Shown here piece after piece: positions 16,834 to 23,827 of a stretch of 64,000 bases of DNA (the first letter of the stretch is position 1; each line of letters starts with the position of its first letter). Position numbers and translations under genes: made by a program. The notes beneath the pieces were generated by a model. The model did no database searches, had not been told where the DNA came from, and saw nothing but the letters and a program-made list of their open reading frames with translations. Origin of the DNA: Gemmatimonadota bacterium (GTDB lineage: Bacteria > Latescibacterota > UBA2968 > UBA8231). Where the stretch lies: NCBI GenBank assembly GCA_028875335.1, contig JAPPEF010000366.1:1-64000 (forward strand), read 5' to 3'.

Positions 16834-18804
16834 TTATCGATCCTCCTCTTCGGTTTTAGTATCTTTGGATGGAAGAACATCTACGGTTACAGATTGCCCG
16901 AGCAAAAGAAAGTAGCATGTCGTTGTTTGCGAAAGATTGAAGTCATCCCCTATCCGTGTCCCGAGATGTCCCACCTCTCGAAGCACTTCGCGCACATTCT
17001 TATTTCCTTCGGTCTCATAAGTCAGGAGCTTTTCTCTCACCTTACAGTAAAAGTCGGGCAAGTCTTCTCCTGTAAGCGTAAGCCGTCTCAGCCAAGTCAA
17101 AGCGTTTGCTCCCACATTAACTCCTTTTGCCCCCTGTACTTGCATTACCTTTCCATATAAAATACCCACGAGAAAAGCAAACGCCTTTTGATTGGTGTCA
17201 ATTCCACTCTCCTCAAAGTAGGGTTTCAAGAGTTCCGACTCCGGTTGATAACTTGCTTCTGGCATAGGAAATACCTCCAGTCTGGTGAGATAATGGATAA
17301 ACTGCGCCAGATGACGCATCCAGCCTGCAAAAGTCCAATACGGTTTTTGATTTTTTGTTGAATATCCTTCGTTCAACAAATTCCATGCATCACCGTCCTC
17401 AATAGCCTGATTGAGATACCATTGTGCGGTGACAAAAATCTCTGTCCAAAAATAGGATGTCTCAAAATCGTGTTTGTGATAAATGGCAGCCGCCAAATTT
17501 TTCTTGAATTGAAACAAGCGCTGGCTGGCGTTTATCGACTTCGCCTTTCTGCCACCGGGACGCTTGATCAACTCTGAGAATGCTTTGAGCGTTAGATCAA
17601 AGTCATACATTCGGTGTTTTGGAAAAACTGGATGTGAAAGTTCCGAGTTGTTAAATCGGTCATTTACTTCCGTTATTTTCCGCAAGCGTGAGGGAAGAAT
17701 ATCTGTGATTAAACCCTGAAGGTTCTCGATTTTCTGACCAAAGTTAGCCCATAATATATCCAGAGAAGTGACCACTTGTTCACTTCCGAGAAGTCTCATC
17801 AATCTCTCTTCTCGCATTTCAATGCGATTTTCAGTTTGTATAAGTTCTTGAACTTGCTTGAAAAATCGCTGTCTTATTTTTCCGCTGATTTGTGTTCGTG
17901 GAATAATAAGAGCGCGATTACCTGCAACATTAACTATAAACAGTTTAGAAACATGATTTTTGTATATGTAAAGTAAATCTGCGCTGTCTAAACTCAAAGC
18001 GTAACCAAGAGCCGCATTTTCTTGTAGTATTCCAGGAAATGCTCCATGGCGGTCTATATTTGCTATATTAATACCAGAACCTGCAAGAGCATTTGGAAAA
18101 ACTGGGACGCCATCTTCTGATGACAAAGAACATAGACCTTTTTCAATCGGTGGGATTGCCTTTGTTGCGTATTTAGTTCGAGCCAATATCTCTTGTAAAT
18201 ACTGAATATACTCAGGATGTTCTCCAGGCAGTTTTCCTTTGTCATTCTTAAAAGTCAGAAATACCGTTTTTCTTTCAGATATGTGTTCCACGGATAGCGA
18301 ATAGGCATTTTGTCCTGGTTCAGCAATCAATGTTTCACCCTTTGTTGCGATTAAAAGTCTTGGCCGCGTGAAGGTCTGCCAAGCGGATTCAAAAAAGGGG
18401 CTCCAAGGTTTGTTTTCTTGGGCCAAATTTTCAAAACTTTTTAATGTGCTTGTTTGGATTTTTGGAGTTGGACCAGGGCCTTTGCCAGTTGCATAAGTAC
18501 GTTTGATAACTGGCCCAAGAGCAGGAGACTGTGGACCACTGGGCTGATTGAAAGGCAATCTGATATTATCCCCCTTTTGAAAGTCGGCAACTTCCAAGAC
18601 CGCTAAATCAGAGTCATTGGAGTCAGGAGCTAGTGTGTAAAATTTCTCGATACGATCCGAGGCCTCCACAAGATAGGGAAATATTTGCTCCGGTTTTTCA
18701 GCGCGTATGTCTTTAAACCATTCGTCCAAATTATTAGGTACTTCCCCCTGACCTTTTTCACTCCATAAGTAATCAAGCGCAAGATTTTTCATTTCTTCCA
18801 GCAT
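16834..18804 (-). CDS. cas8b: CRISPR Cascade large subunit Cas8b (Csh1/TM1802-like)
   Basis: A 656-residue large subunit of the type I-B complex, expected to recognise the PAM and recruit Cas3. Large subunits diverge strongly, and I recognise it by overall resemblance to the TM1802/Csh1 group plus its place before cas7 and cas5. It is the first gene of the operon, with a GGAGGT ribosome site six bases before the ATG. Upstream lie repeat-like sequences, palindromes and a sigma-factor gene on the same strand, which suggests dedicated regulation. Confidence 0.88.
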   Translation of the reverse strand: MLEEMKNLALDYLWSEKGQGEVPNNLDEWFKDIRAEKPEQIFPYLVEASDRIEKFYTLAPDSNDSDLAVLEVADFQKGDNIRLPFNQPSGPQSPALGPVIKRTYATGKGPGPTPKIQTSTLKSFENLAQENKPWSPFFESAWQTFTRPRLLIATKGETLIAEPGQNAYSLSVEHISERKTVFLTFKNDKGKLPGEHPEYIQYLQEILARTKYATKAIPPIEKGLCSLSSEDGVPVFPNALAGSGINIANIDRHGAFPGILQENAALGYALSLDSADLLYIYKNHVSKLFIVNVAGNRALIIPRTQISGKIRQRFFKQVQELIQTENRIEMREERLMRLLGSEQVVTSLDILWANFGQKIENLQGLITDILPSRLRKITEVNDRFNNSELSHPVFPKHRMYDFDLTLKAFSELIKRPGGRKAKSINASQRLFQFKKNLAAAIYHKHDFETSYFWTEIFVTAQWYLNQAIEDGDAWNLLNEGYSTKNQKPYWTFAGWMRHLAQFIHYLTRLEVFPMPEASYQPESELLKPYFEESGIDTNQKAFAFLVGILYGKVMQVQGAKGVNVGANALTWLRRLTLTGEDLPDFYCKVREKLLTYETEGNKNVREVLREVGHLGTRIGDDFNLSQTTTCYFLLLGQSVTVDVLPSKDTKTEEEDR

Positions 18805-18851
18805 ATATATACCTCCATTTAATTGCCAATTTCGACTATCGACGAGGAATT

Positions 18852-18984
18852 GCAGATGGTCTCGTCAACATAGGTCGCATCTATGATAGTTATCCTTCTG
18901 AGCGGATGCCACTCTGCTAGGCTTAAAAGAGTGAATATGTTCACTGTTCAACGCCTTGGCACAACTTTCCATCCGAGCATCCTC
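18852..18984 (-). pseudogene. Decayed copy of aspartic-protease gene start and its upstream region
   Basis: Bases 18881-18852 (minus) match 24 of 30 positions of 19872-19843, the start of the retropepsin-like gene, and would read DATYVDETIC against GATCVDVTIR. Farther upstream, 18971-18984 is identical to 19959-19972 (ATCCGAGCATCCTC). The spacing between both blocks is nearly the same in the two copies (90 and 87 bases). The cas8b promoter region is therefore built on a duplicated, eroded protease promoter plus gene start. Confidence 0.75.
18931..18944. promoter_or_regulatory. Operator-like palindrome upstream of cas8b
   Basis: GTGAATATGTTCAC is a 14-base palindrome with one imperfect pair, 127 bases upstream of the cas8b ATG. 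The related copy upstream of the protease gene has GTGCAAATTTGTTCAC at the equivalent place (about 19925-19940), also palindromic in its core. Conservation of a palindrome in both copies suggests a regulator site, for which the WYL protein nearby is a candidate. Confidence 0.45.
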
Positions 18985-19078
18985 TTATCCTTGTTATAAT
19001 GGATAGTCCCTTTTTATCAAGGGACGTATAAAGCAAAAAACAGCTAATGTTTCAATCCTTTTTATAATCGGTTGGAAG
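18981..19078 (-). repeat. Two degenerate CRISPR-like repeats, candidate crRNA-like RNA
   Basis: Repeat-like unit 1 starts at 19049 with 12 bases identical to the array repeat end (GTTTCAATCCTT on plus; AAGGATTGAAAC on minus). Unit 2 covers 18987-19010: ATCCTTGTT, then TGGAT and AGTCCC at the right places, about 20 of 24 positions like the array repeat. Both units share ATCCTT-N-TTATAAT-N-GG, which the array lacks, so they belong together. The distance between them leaves a spacer-like gap of about 32 bases. They read in the cas direction, directly before cas8b; unit 1 overlaps the sigma-factor stop codon. Confidence 0.65.
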
Positions 19079-19658
19079 TGACTATTTTTAGCTGGTTCCT
19101 GACATCTGAGATAATTCGTTTGTGCCGTTTGTGAATTGCGGCCCTACTGAGGCCCTCAAGCCGAGCGATCTCCTCAAATGTATACTGCTGTCTCCCAATT
19201 CCGTAATAGCGTTCGATCAATACCCGGTCCTTTGAGGACAGCTTGTCCAATATCCGCTGGGTATCCAATCTCATGTCGATCTCCTCGCTTTCATTTGTAT
19301 GTAATTGTTCCGGCATCATGTCCCCATCCCTATGCTCCTCGGCATCAATTCGAAAGTACTCTGGTTTATCCTTGCCATTGCGCTGTGAGTGCTCACTAAG
19401 ATGGATAGGTCCTGCTGTTTTTATGATCATCCTAATCATCGCCCCACGTACACGGGGATAGGCATAAGTGGTTAATTTACAATCCTTTGTATTATCAAAA
19501 TTTCTCTCTGCCTTCCAATAAGCTTGCCGCCCCTCTTGCAAGATGTCTTCCTCGTCATCTTGTGATAAGCAAGTCGGTTTTAACGATTTGAGAATATGAT
19601 GTAGGTACCGTTCAATATCTTGCTCTCTCATAGACTTAATCCTAAGCTAATTTTCAAT
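19042..19658. repeat. Short direct repeats flanking the sigma-factor gene
   Basis: AGCTAATGTTTCAAT at 19042-19056 recurs as AGCTAATTTTCAAT at 19645-19658, differing by one inserted base. One copy lies just beyond the sigma-factor stop, the other just before its ribosome site. They may mark the ends of an inserted or duplicated segment, or shared binding or RNA-pairing sites. Confidence 0.5.
19062..19631 (-). CDS. Sigma-70 family RNA polymerase sigma factor next to cas operon
   Basis: A 189-residue alternative sigma factor. Region 2 is clear: DDEEDILQEGRQAYWKAERN, FDNTKDCKLTTYAYPRVRGA, close to the FliA/SigB-like consensus with TYAxxRxRGAM. Region 4 is near the C-terminus: LSSKDRVLIERYYGIGRQQY then the helix-turn-helix FEEIARLEGLSRAAIHKRHK. 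A full region 3 is not apparent, so it lies between group 3 and ECF types. An AGGA ribosome site precedes the ATG by nine bases. It is 257 bases upstream of cas8b on the same strand, without its own anti-sigma gene. Inferred role: transcription of the cas operon or of a host-takeover response; not demonstrated. Base composition is lower in GC than the flanking operons, like the cas genes. Confidence 0.9.
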   Translation of the reverse strand: MREQDIERYLHHILKSLKPTCLSQDDEEDILQEGRQAYWKAERNFDNTKDCKLTTYAYPRVRGAMIRMIIKTAGPIHLSEHSQRNGKDKPEYFRIDAEEHRDGDMMPEQLHTNESEEIDMRLDTQRILDKLSSKDRVLIERYYGIGRQQYTFEEIARLEGLSRAAIHKRHKRIISDVRNQLKIVTSNRL

Positions 19659-19668
19659 AAACATCTAA

Positions 19669-19875
19669 TCAAAAAATGATCTCCACCCTATTATTACGCA
19701 AAATTCGCCGGCTGTCAACTTGATCCTGAGAAAAGGGTTTGAGTCCGATCGCTTCGAGGTGCGACCTCGGCACGAGTGAGTCGAACGCGCCGGTATCGAC
19801 GAGAAATTTGCCGGTCCAGCTTCGCTGCGGATCCGCTGGATTGCGGATGGTTACGTCAACACAGGTCGCGCCCAC
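19669..19875 (-). pseudogene. Truncated retropepsin-like (clan AA) aspartic protease
   Basis: Starts at GTG 19875 with an AGGAG site seven bases upstream. The first 50 residues match the small bacterial retropepsin-like proteases: VTIRNPADPQRSW, the catalytic motif FLVDTGAFDSLVP, and LEAIGLKP. After that the sequence becomes unrelated (FSQDQVDSRRILRNNRVEIIF) and stops at 68 residues, whereas such proteases run to about 110-130. The C-terminal half with the flap and the hydrophobic-hydrophobic-Gly motif is missing. Probably a broken gene whose 3' part was replaced when the sigma-factor segment arrived. Confidence 0.72.
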
Positions 19876-19970
19876 GTCAGTTCTCCTGCTGAGTTGATTT
19901 CGCTGTTGTCATACTCAAAGCATAGTGCAAATTTGTTCACCATGCAAGGCGTTTTCTTATCCGAGCATCC

Positions 19971-20948
19971 TCACCCTTCATACACCGCCCCCGCCGCCTT
20001 CATCTCCGCCCCAATTTCCCGCCGCAATGCCTCCGGTGCCAGCACCTCGCAATCCGGCCCCCACCCTCTAATCCAAGGCTTCATTTCCAAAACGTGATTG
20101 ACCAAAAAAGTCAGCGTACACCGCCCGTCCTCGCCTTCCTCCCGGTTCACTACCCCCGGCCAGTCCGATTCCCGCACCCGATAGGCCACCTTCTCAGAAA
20201 ATCGCAATTTCACCTCCACCACCTCGTCGCCGCCCATGATCCCCCAAGCGAACTTCAGGTAGTCGTAGGGGTCAAAATCCGGCGGCATCTCGTAGCTGGA
20301 ATCCAGCACCTCGACCTGCTCTAGGCGTTCGGCCTTAAATATGCGGATCGCCTGCCGAGAGTGATCGAAACCGAGCACATAGCAGGCATAGCCCACAAAG
20401 GACGGCTCAATGAAAAAAGGATCAAACAGGCGCTCCGACCGCTCCCCAGAGATGGGGTCTCGATAGCTGAGCCGCACCTGCCGCTGACCGGCCCAAGCCC
20501 GAGTCAACCCTTCCAAGACTTGCAGATACCCCGGCGCAAGCCGCCTTTGCGAAACCGCCACTGCGGTGCGCTCAATATGCGCCCCAATGGCCTCTGGCAA
20601 GGCCGCGGCCAACTTGAGCAGGGACGCCACCACATGCGGATTATGCTTATCGCTATAGGCTGACAGCATCCGCGCCGCCAAGTAGAGCGCAAGAGCCTCG
20701 TCTAAGTTCAACTGGATACGACGCAGGTCGATTTGCCCGCCCTTCACCAGCTTCCAGACCCGGCCCTCCCGGTACACCGGCAGCCGTCCCTTCTCCGACA
20801 ACTCCAGCACATAACGCCGGGCCGTCCGTTGGCTTACGCGCAGAAGCTGGGCGATTTCCCTAGTCCCTACCCCTTCAGGCCGTCGCAGGAACAGTACTTT
20901 GATTTCTTCGAGTCGATCCGCCTTGTGAATCGCATCGGTTATGGGCAT
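19971..20948 (-). CDS. WYL-domain transcriptional regulator (YafY-like)
   Basis: A helix-turn-helix regulator with a ligand-sensing WYL domain. I favour ATG 20948 (MPITDAIHKADRLEEIKVLF, GGAG site nine bases upstream), giving 325 residues; a longer frame reaches 21008. The DeoR-like HTH is at about residues 10-60 (GTREIAQLLRVSQRTARRYV). The WYL domain follows near 160-220 (RQVRLSYRDPISGERSERLF, then GYACYVLGFDHSRQAIRIFK) and the C-terminal WCX extension ends the protein. WYL proteins often regulate defence loci, including CRISPR operons, in response to nucleic acid or nucleotide ligands. Here it lies 1.2 kb upstream of cas8b on the same strand, beyond the protease remnant and sigma factor. Confidence 0.9.
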   Translation of the reverse strand: MPITDAIHKADRLEEIKVLFLRRPEGVGTREIAQLLRVSQRTARRYVLELSEKGRLPVYREGRVWKLVKGGQIDLRRIQLNLDEALALYLAARMLSAYSDKHNPHVVASLLKLAAALPEAIGAHIERTAVAVSQRRLAPGYLQVLEGLTRAWAGQRQVRLSYRDPISGERSERLFDPFFIEPSFVGYACYVLGFDHSRQAIRIFKAERLEQVEVLDSSYEMPPDFDPYDYLKFAWGIMGGDEVVEVKLRFSEKVAYRVRESDWPGVVNREEGEDGRCTLTFLVNHVLEMKPWIRGWGPDCEVLAPEALRREIGAEMKAAGAVYEG

Positions 20949-21080
20949 AGCTCGGTTCTCCACGGGATTAAAGATGTGCCCCAAGCGGACAGGGAATGTC
21001 CGTTGCATCTAAAAAAATCTAATTCTTGAGCTTTTCGCCCGCCGAGTTCTCGCCCCAGTCATCCTCATTGCGGACAGCGG

Positions 21081-21109
21081 TTGAAGGTCTCTCTATCTTG
21101 TGCTATATC
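21081..21109 (+). promoter_or_regulatory. Candidate promoter of the 21150-27944 operon
   Basis: TTGAAG (21081-21086), 17 bases, TATATC (21104-21109), followed by an AGGAGG ribosome site and ATG 21150. A moderate match to the sigma-70 consensus at the right distance; it faces away from the WYL regulator gene, which could control it too. Confidence 0.45.
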
Positions 21110-21149
21110 TTCTCATCCGATAGGTTGAACCTCACAGGAGGCATAAAAC

Positions 21150-21353
21150 ATGAGTTCTCTCGATGTTACAGGGCCACCCGCAGACAAAGTTGACTACTTG
21201 AAAACATTGATCCGCAATTGGCGAAACAAAGCGGCGAGTAGTATGAAAAGTAGCCAGACTGAAATCGCCATCCGAATGCGCCGGGAGCGAGACGCAATGC
21301 CCCCCTTAGATGTAAGTATAAAAAGCCTGATTGAACACGACCGTGAGCACTAA
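21150..21353 (+). CDS. Small hypothetical protein, antitoxin-like
   Basis: A 67-residue acidic-basic mixed protein with an excellent AGGAGG site eight bases before the ATG. The sequence has no signal or membrane segment. The tail MRRERDAMPPLDVSIKSLIE resembles C-termini of small antitoxins or DNA-binding regulatory peptides, but no toxin is encoded beside it and I do not recognise a family. It is the first ORF of the catabolic operon; the Gfo/Idh/MocA start follows 55 bases after its stop. Real translation is likely given the ribosome site; function unknown. Confidence 0.55.
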   Translation: MSSLDVTGPPADKVDYLKTLIRNWRNKAASSMKSSQTEIAIRMRRERDAMPPLDVSIKSLIEHDREH

Positions 21354-21408
21354 ACGCGCTCAAGGACATAGATGCTCCGCACTCCTTAACCCGAATAACA
21401 GGAAGAAC

Positions 21409-22503
21409 ATGGCCCCCTACAAAGTAGCCATCGTCGGCACGGGCATGGTCGCCAACGTCGGGCACATCCCCGCTTGGCTGGAGTTGGCCCCGGCCGTAGA
21501 AGTGGTCGGCGTGTTCAATCACACCTTGGACAAGGCCCAACAGACCGCGGACCGCCACGGCATCCCCCGCGCGTACGACGACTGCGGGCGCATGATGGAC
21601 GAGTTGCGCCCCGATATCGTCTCCGTCTGCACCCCCAATGTCTCGCATCGCGCGTACACCGAAGCCGCCCTCCAGGCCGGTGCCCACGTCTTTTGCGAAA
21701 AACCCGTAGCCGCCAGTTACGCCGATGCAATAGTCATGTACGCGGCGGCCGAGGCCGCCGACCGCCATCTATTTGTCACCCAGACGAGCCGTTTCTCTGG
21801 CACCAATACCGCTGCCAAGCAACTGGCCGATAGCGGGCACTTGGGCGAGATGTACTATGCTGAAACCTCGGCCTTCCGCCGCCGTGGCGTGCCTACTTGG
21901 GGCCGCTTCCACATGAAAGAAGCCTCGGGCGGCGGCCCCCTCTACGACATTGGTGTCCACGCCCTCGACGCCCTGCTGTGGATCATGGGCAATCCCAAAG
22001 TGGTGGCTGCCTCGGGCGCGACGTACACCAAGCTGGCCGACCAGCGCGAAGACGTGGTTACGTCGTTGGCCGACAGCGGCGCGCCAGAGGGCGTGTTTGC
22101 GCCCCGAGACTACGACATTGGCGAGTACGATGTCGAGGATATGGCCGCTGGCTTTTTGCGCTTGGAAAACGGTGCCACCATCAGCATTCGTTCCAGTTGG
22201 GCGGCCAATTTGCCCGATGGCACTGGCGGCACCCTCATCATGGGAACCAAGGGCGGCCTCACTTTTAATCCCCTTACCTTTATCGGTACCTTGGGCCGCT
22301 ATCAGGCCGACTCCCGGCTCAACGTGCCGTCCGACCCCTCGGTGCCCTTCTCGGGCCACTGGAAAGCCGCGGCCCACTTCGTCGAAGTACTTGAGGGCCG
22401 AGCCGAGTTGATAGTAAAAAAAGAGGAAGTGCTCAACGTCATGGCCGCCCTAGACGGGCTGTACCGCTCGGCCGCCGAAGGCGGAGAAGTGAGAATAGGC
22501 TGA
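21409..22503 (+). CDS. Gfo/Idh/MocA family sugar oxidoreductase
   Basis: A NAD(P)-dependent dehydrogenase of about 364 residues acting on sugars or inositol-like polyols. ATG 21409 (MAPYKVAIVGTGMVANVGHI) is preferred since it has an AGGAAG site and puts the Rossmann GxGxxA motif at the normal place; the frame could extend to 21331. The signature ALQAGAHVFCEKPVA near residue 90 has the conserved Glu-Lys-Pro, and GGGPLYDIGVHALDALLWIM contains the catalytic His region (DxxxH). It overlaps the next gene by one base (TGATG), so the two are coupled. Confidence 0.94.
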   Translation: MAPYKVAIVGTGMVANVGHIPAWLELAPAVEVVGVFNHTLDKAQQTADRHGIPRAYDDCGRMMDELRPDIVSVCTPNVSHRAYTEAALQAGAHVFCEKPVAASYADAIVMYAAAEAADRHLFVTQTSRFSGTNTAAKQLADSGHLGEMYYAETSAFRRRGVPTWGRFHMKEASGGGPLYDIGVHALDALLWIMGNPKVVAASGATYTKLADQREDVVTSLADSGAPEGVFAPRDYDIGEYDVEDMAAGFLRLENGATISIRSSWAANLPDGTGGTLIMGTKGGLTFNPLTFIGTLGRYQADSRLNVPSDPSVPFSGHWKAAAHFVEVLEGRAELIVKKEEVLNVMAALDGLYRSAAEGGEVRIG

Positions 22504-23816
22504 TGACCCGACTAAGCGATGTGGCCCTACAGGATTTCATCATCCGGGGATACCGCGTAGTACAACCGACCGAGAGCGCGGGTCTGCACGACGAATTGCA
22601 CCGCCAGGTCGAACGCGTGCTCGCCACGGGCAATCCGGGCAACGGCCTGATAGATCGCATTCCCCTATTGCATCAATTGTTCGCCGACCCGGCAATAGAT
22701 GCGGCCTTGACCGGCATTCTGGGGCCTGGGTACGCTCTCTATCGTCATTGCCACTGCCACGATCTCGCGCCGGGCAGCCAAGCCCAGAATTGGCACAAGG
22801 ATTATCCCTTTGGTGGCAATGTGCGCTACCACCGCCCGCGCTACGTCCTGATGCTGTACTATCCGCACGAGGTAACATCGGATATGGGGCCTACGGCGCT
22901 GGTGCCCGGGACGCAGTATTATATGGATGACCCCAGCGACGAGGTCGAAGGGGTGCCCCTGACCTGTGCGGCGGGCACCGTGGTTATCACCCACTACGAA
23001 ATATGGCACCGGGCCACGACCAATTGCTCAACCCGGACGCGCTATATGCTGAAGTTCCTCTTTACTCGCACCCAAGAGAGCACGCCAGAACAGCGCAGCC
23101 GATGGTTGCCCACAGGACGTCACGCAGCTTTGTACCGCACGCTATGGCACTGGTACGGGGGACAGGCCCCTGCCTTGAAGCCGCAACGATCGGTGGCTGC
23201 CTTGCAGGCCGCTTTGCAGGATCCCGATGAACGGGTGCGGCTAGATGCCTATTACGACTTGGGAACGCTGGGAGCTGAAGGGGTGCCGGTGTTAATGGCG
23301 ACGCTAAAAGACGAGTCTGCCCGGCGTTGGCAAACCAATCTCGAACGCGGCGATTTTACCAATCCCAGCCAGTTGGAAAGCCCTTACGGGCTGGCCGCAG
23401 CCGGTGCTGTCGCAGTGCCCGTGCTCGTCGAGGCGTTGCAGGATCGGAATTGGTGGCTGCGCGCCGGGGCGGCCAGTGCCCTAGGCTGCATGGGTGCCGA
23501 GGCTCAGGGGGCGGCTTCGGCCCTTGCTGCAGCACTGCAGGACGACAGCGAATGGGTCTGCCGCAACGCCGCCGATGCCTTGGGCAATATGGGCCGGGTG
23601 CCAACAGCAGTACCGGCCTTGACACAGGCCCTAGACGATAGCCGCGCTATGACGCCTTGGTCTCTGTCCGATGCACCGCTACGCGAAAATGCAGCTATGG
23701 CGTTGGCCAAATGGAGGGCACCGACCGCGGCGGTAACCGCCTTGCAACGGGCACGTCAGCAGGGCAACGAATACGTGCGGTCTTGGGCCGAATGGGCGTT
23801 AGATCGCCGCTTTTAA
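22503..23816 (+). CDS. PhyH dioxygenase fused to HEAT repeats (copy 1)
   Basis: A 437-residue fusion. Residues 1-210 are a phytanoyl-CoA dioxygenase domain with NWHKDYPFGG (iron ligands His about 98, Asp about 100) and EIWHRATTN (distal His about 168), followed by Arg in TRTRYMLKFLF. Residues about 220-437 are HEAT/PBS-type repeats: ALQDPDERVRLDAYYDLGTLG, ALQDRNWWLRAGAASALGCM, ALQDDSEWVCRNAADALGNM. The repeats probably bind a protein or large substrate. It is 37 percent-like in general layout to the next gene by eye (not computed), clearly a tandem paralogue. Substrate unknown; the operon suggests a sugar- or polyol-derived compound. Confidence 0.92.
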   Translation: MTRLSDVALQDFIIRGYRVVQPTESAGLHDELHRQVERVLATGNPGNGLIDRIPLLHQLFADPAIDAALTGILGPGYALYRHCHCHDLAPGSQAQNWHKDYPFGGNVRYHRPRYVLMLYYPHEVTSDMGPTALVPGTQYYMDDPSDEVEGVPLTCAAGTVVITHYEIWHRATTNCSTRTRYMLKFLFTRTQESTPEQRSRWLPTGRHAALYRTLWHWYGGQAPALKPQRSVAALQAALQDPDERVRLDAYYDLGTLGAEGVPVLMATLKDESARRWQTNLERGDFTNPSQLESPYGLAAAGAVAVPVLVEALQDRNWWLRAGAASALGCMGAEAQGAASALAAALQDDSEWVCRNAADALGNMGRVPTAVPALTQALDDSRAMTPWSLSDAPLRENAAMALAKWRAPTAAVTALQRARQQGNEYVRSWAEWALDRRF

Positions 23817-23827
23817 GAGAAGAGGCT

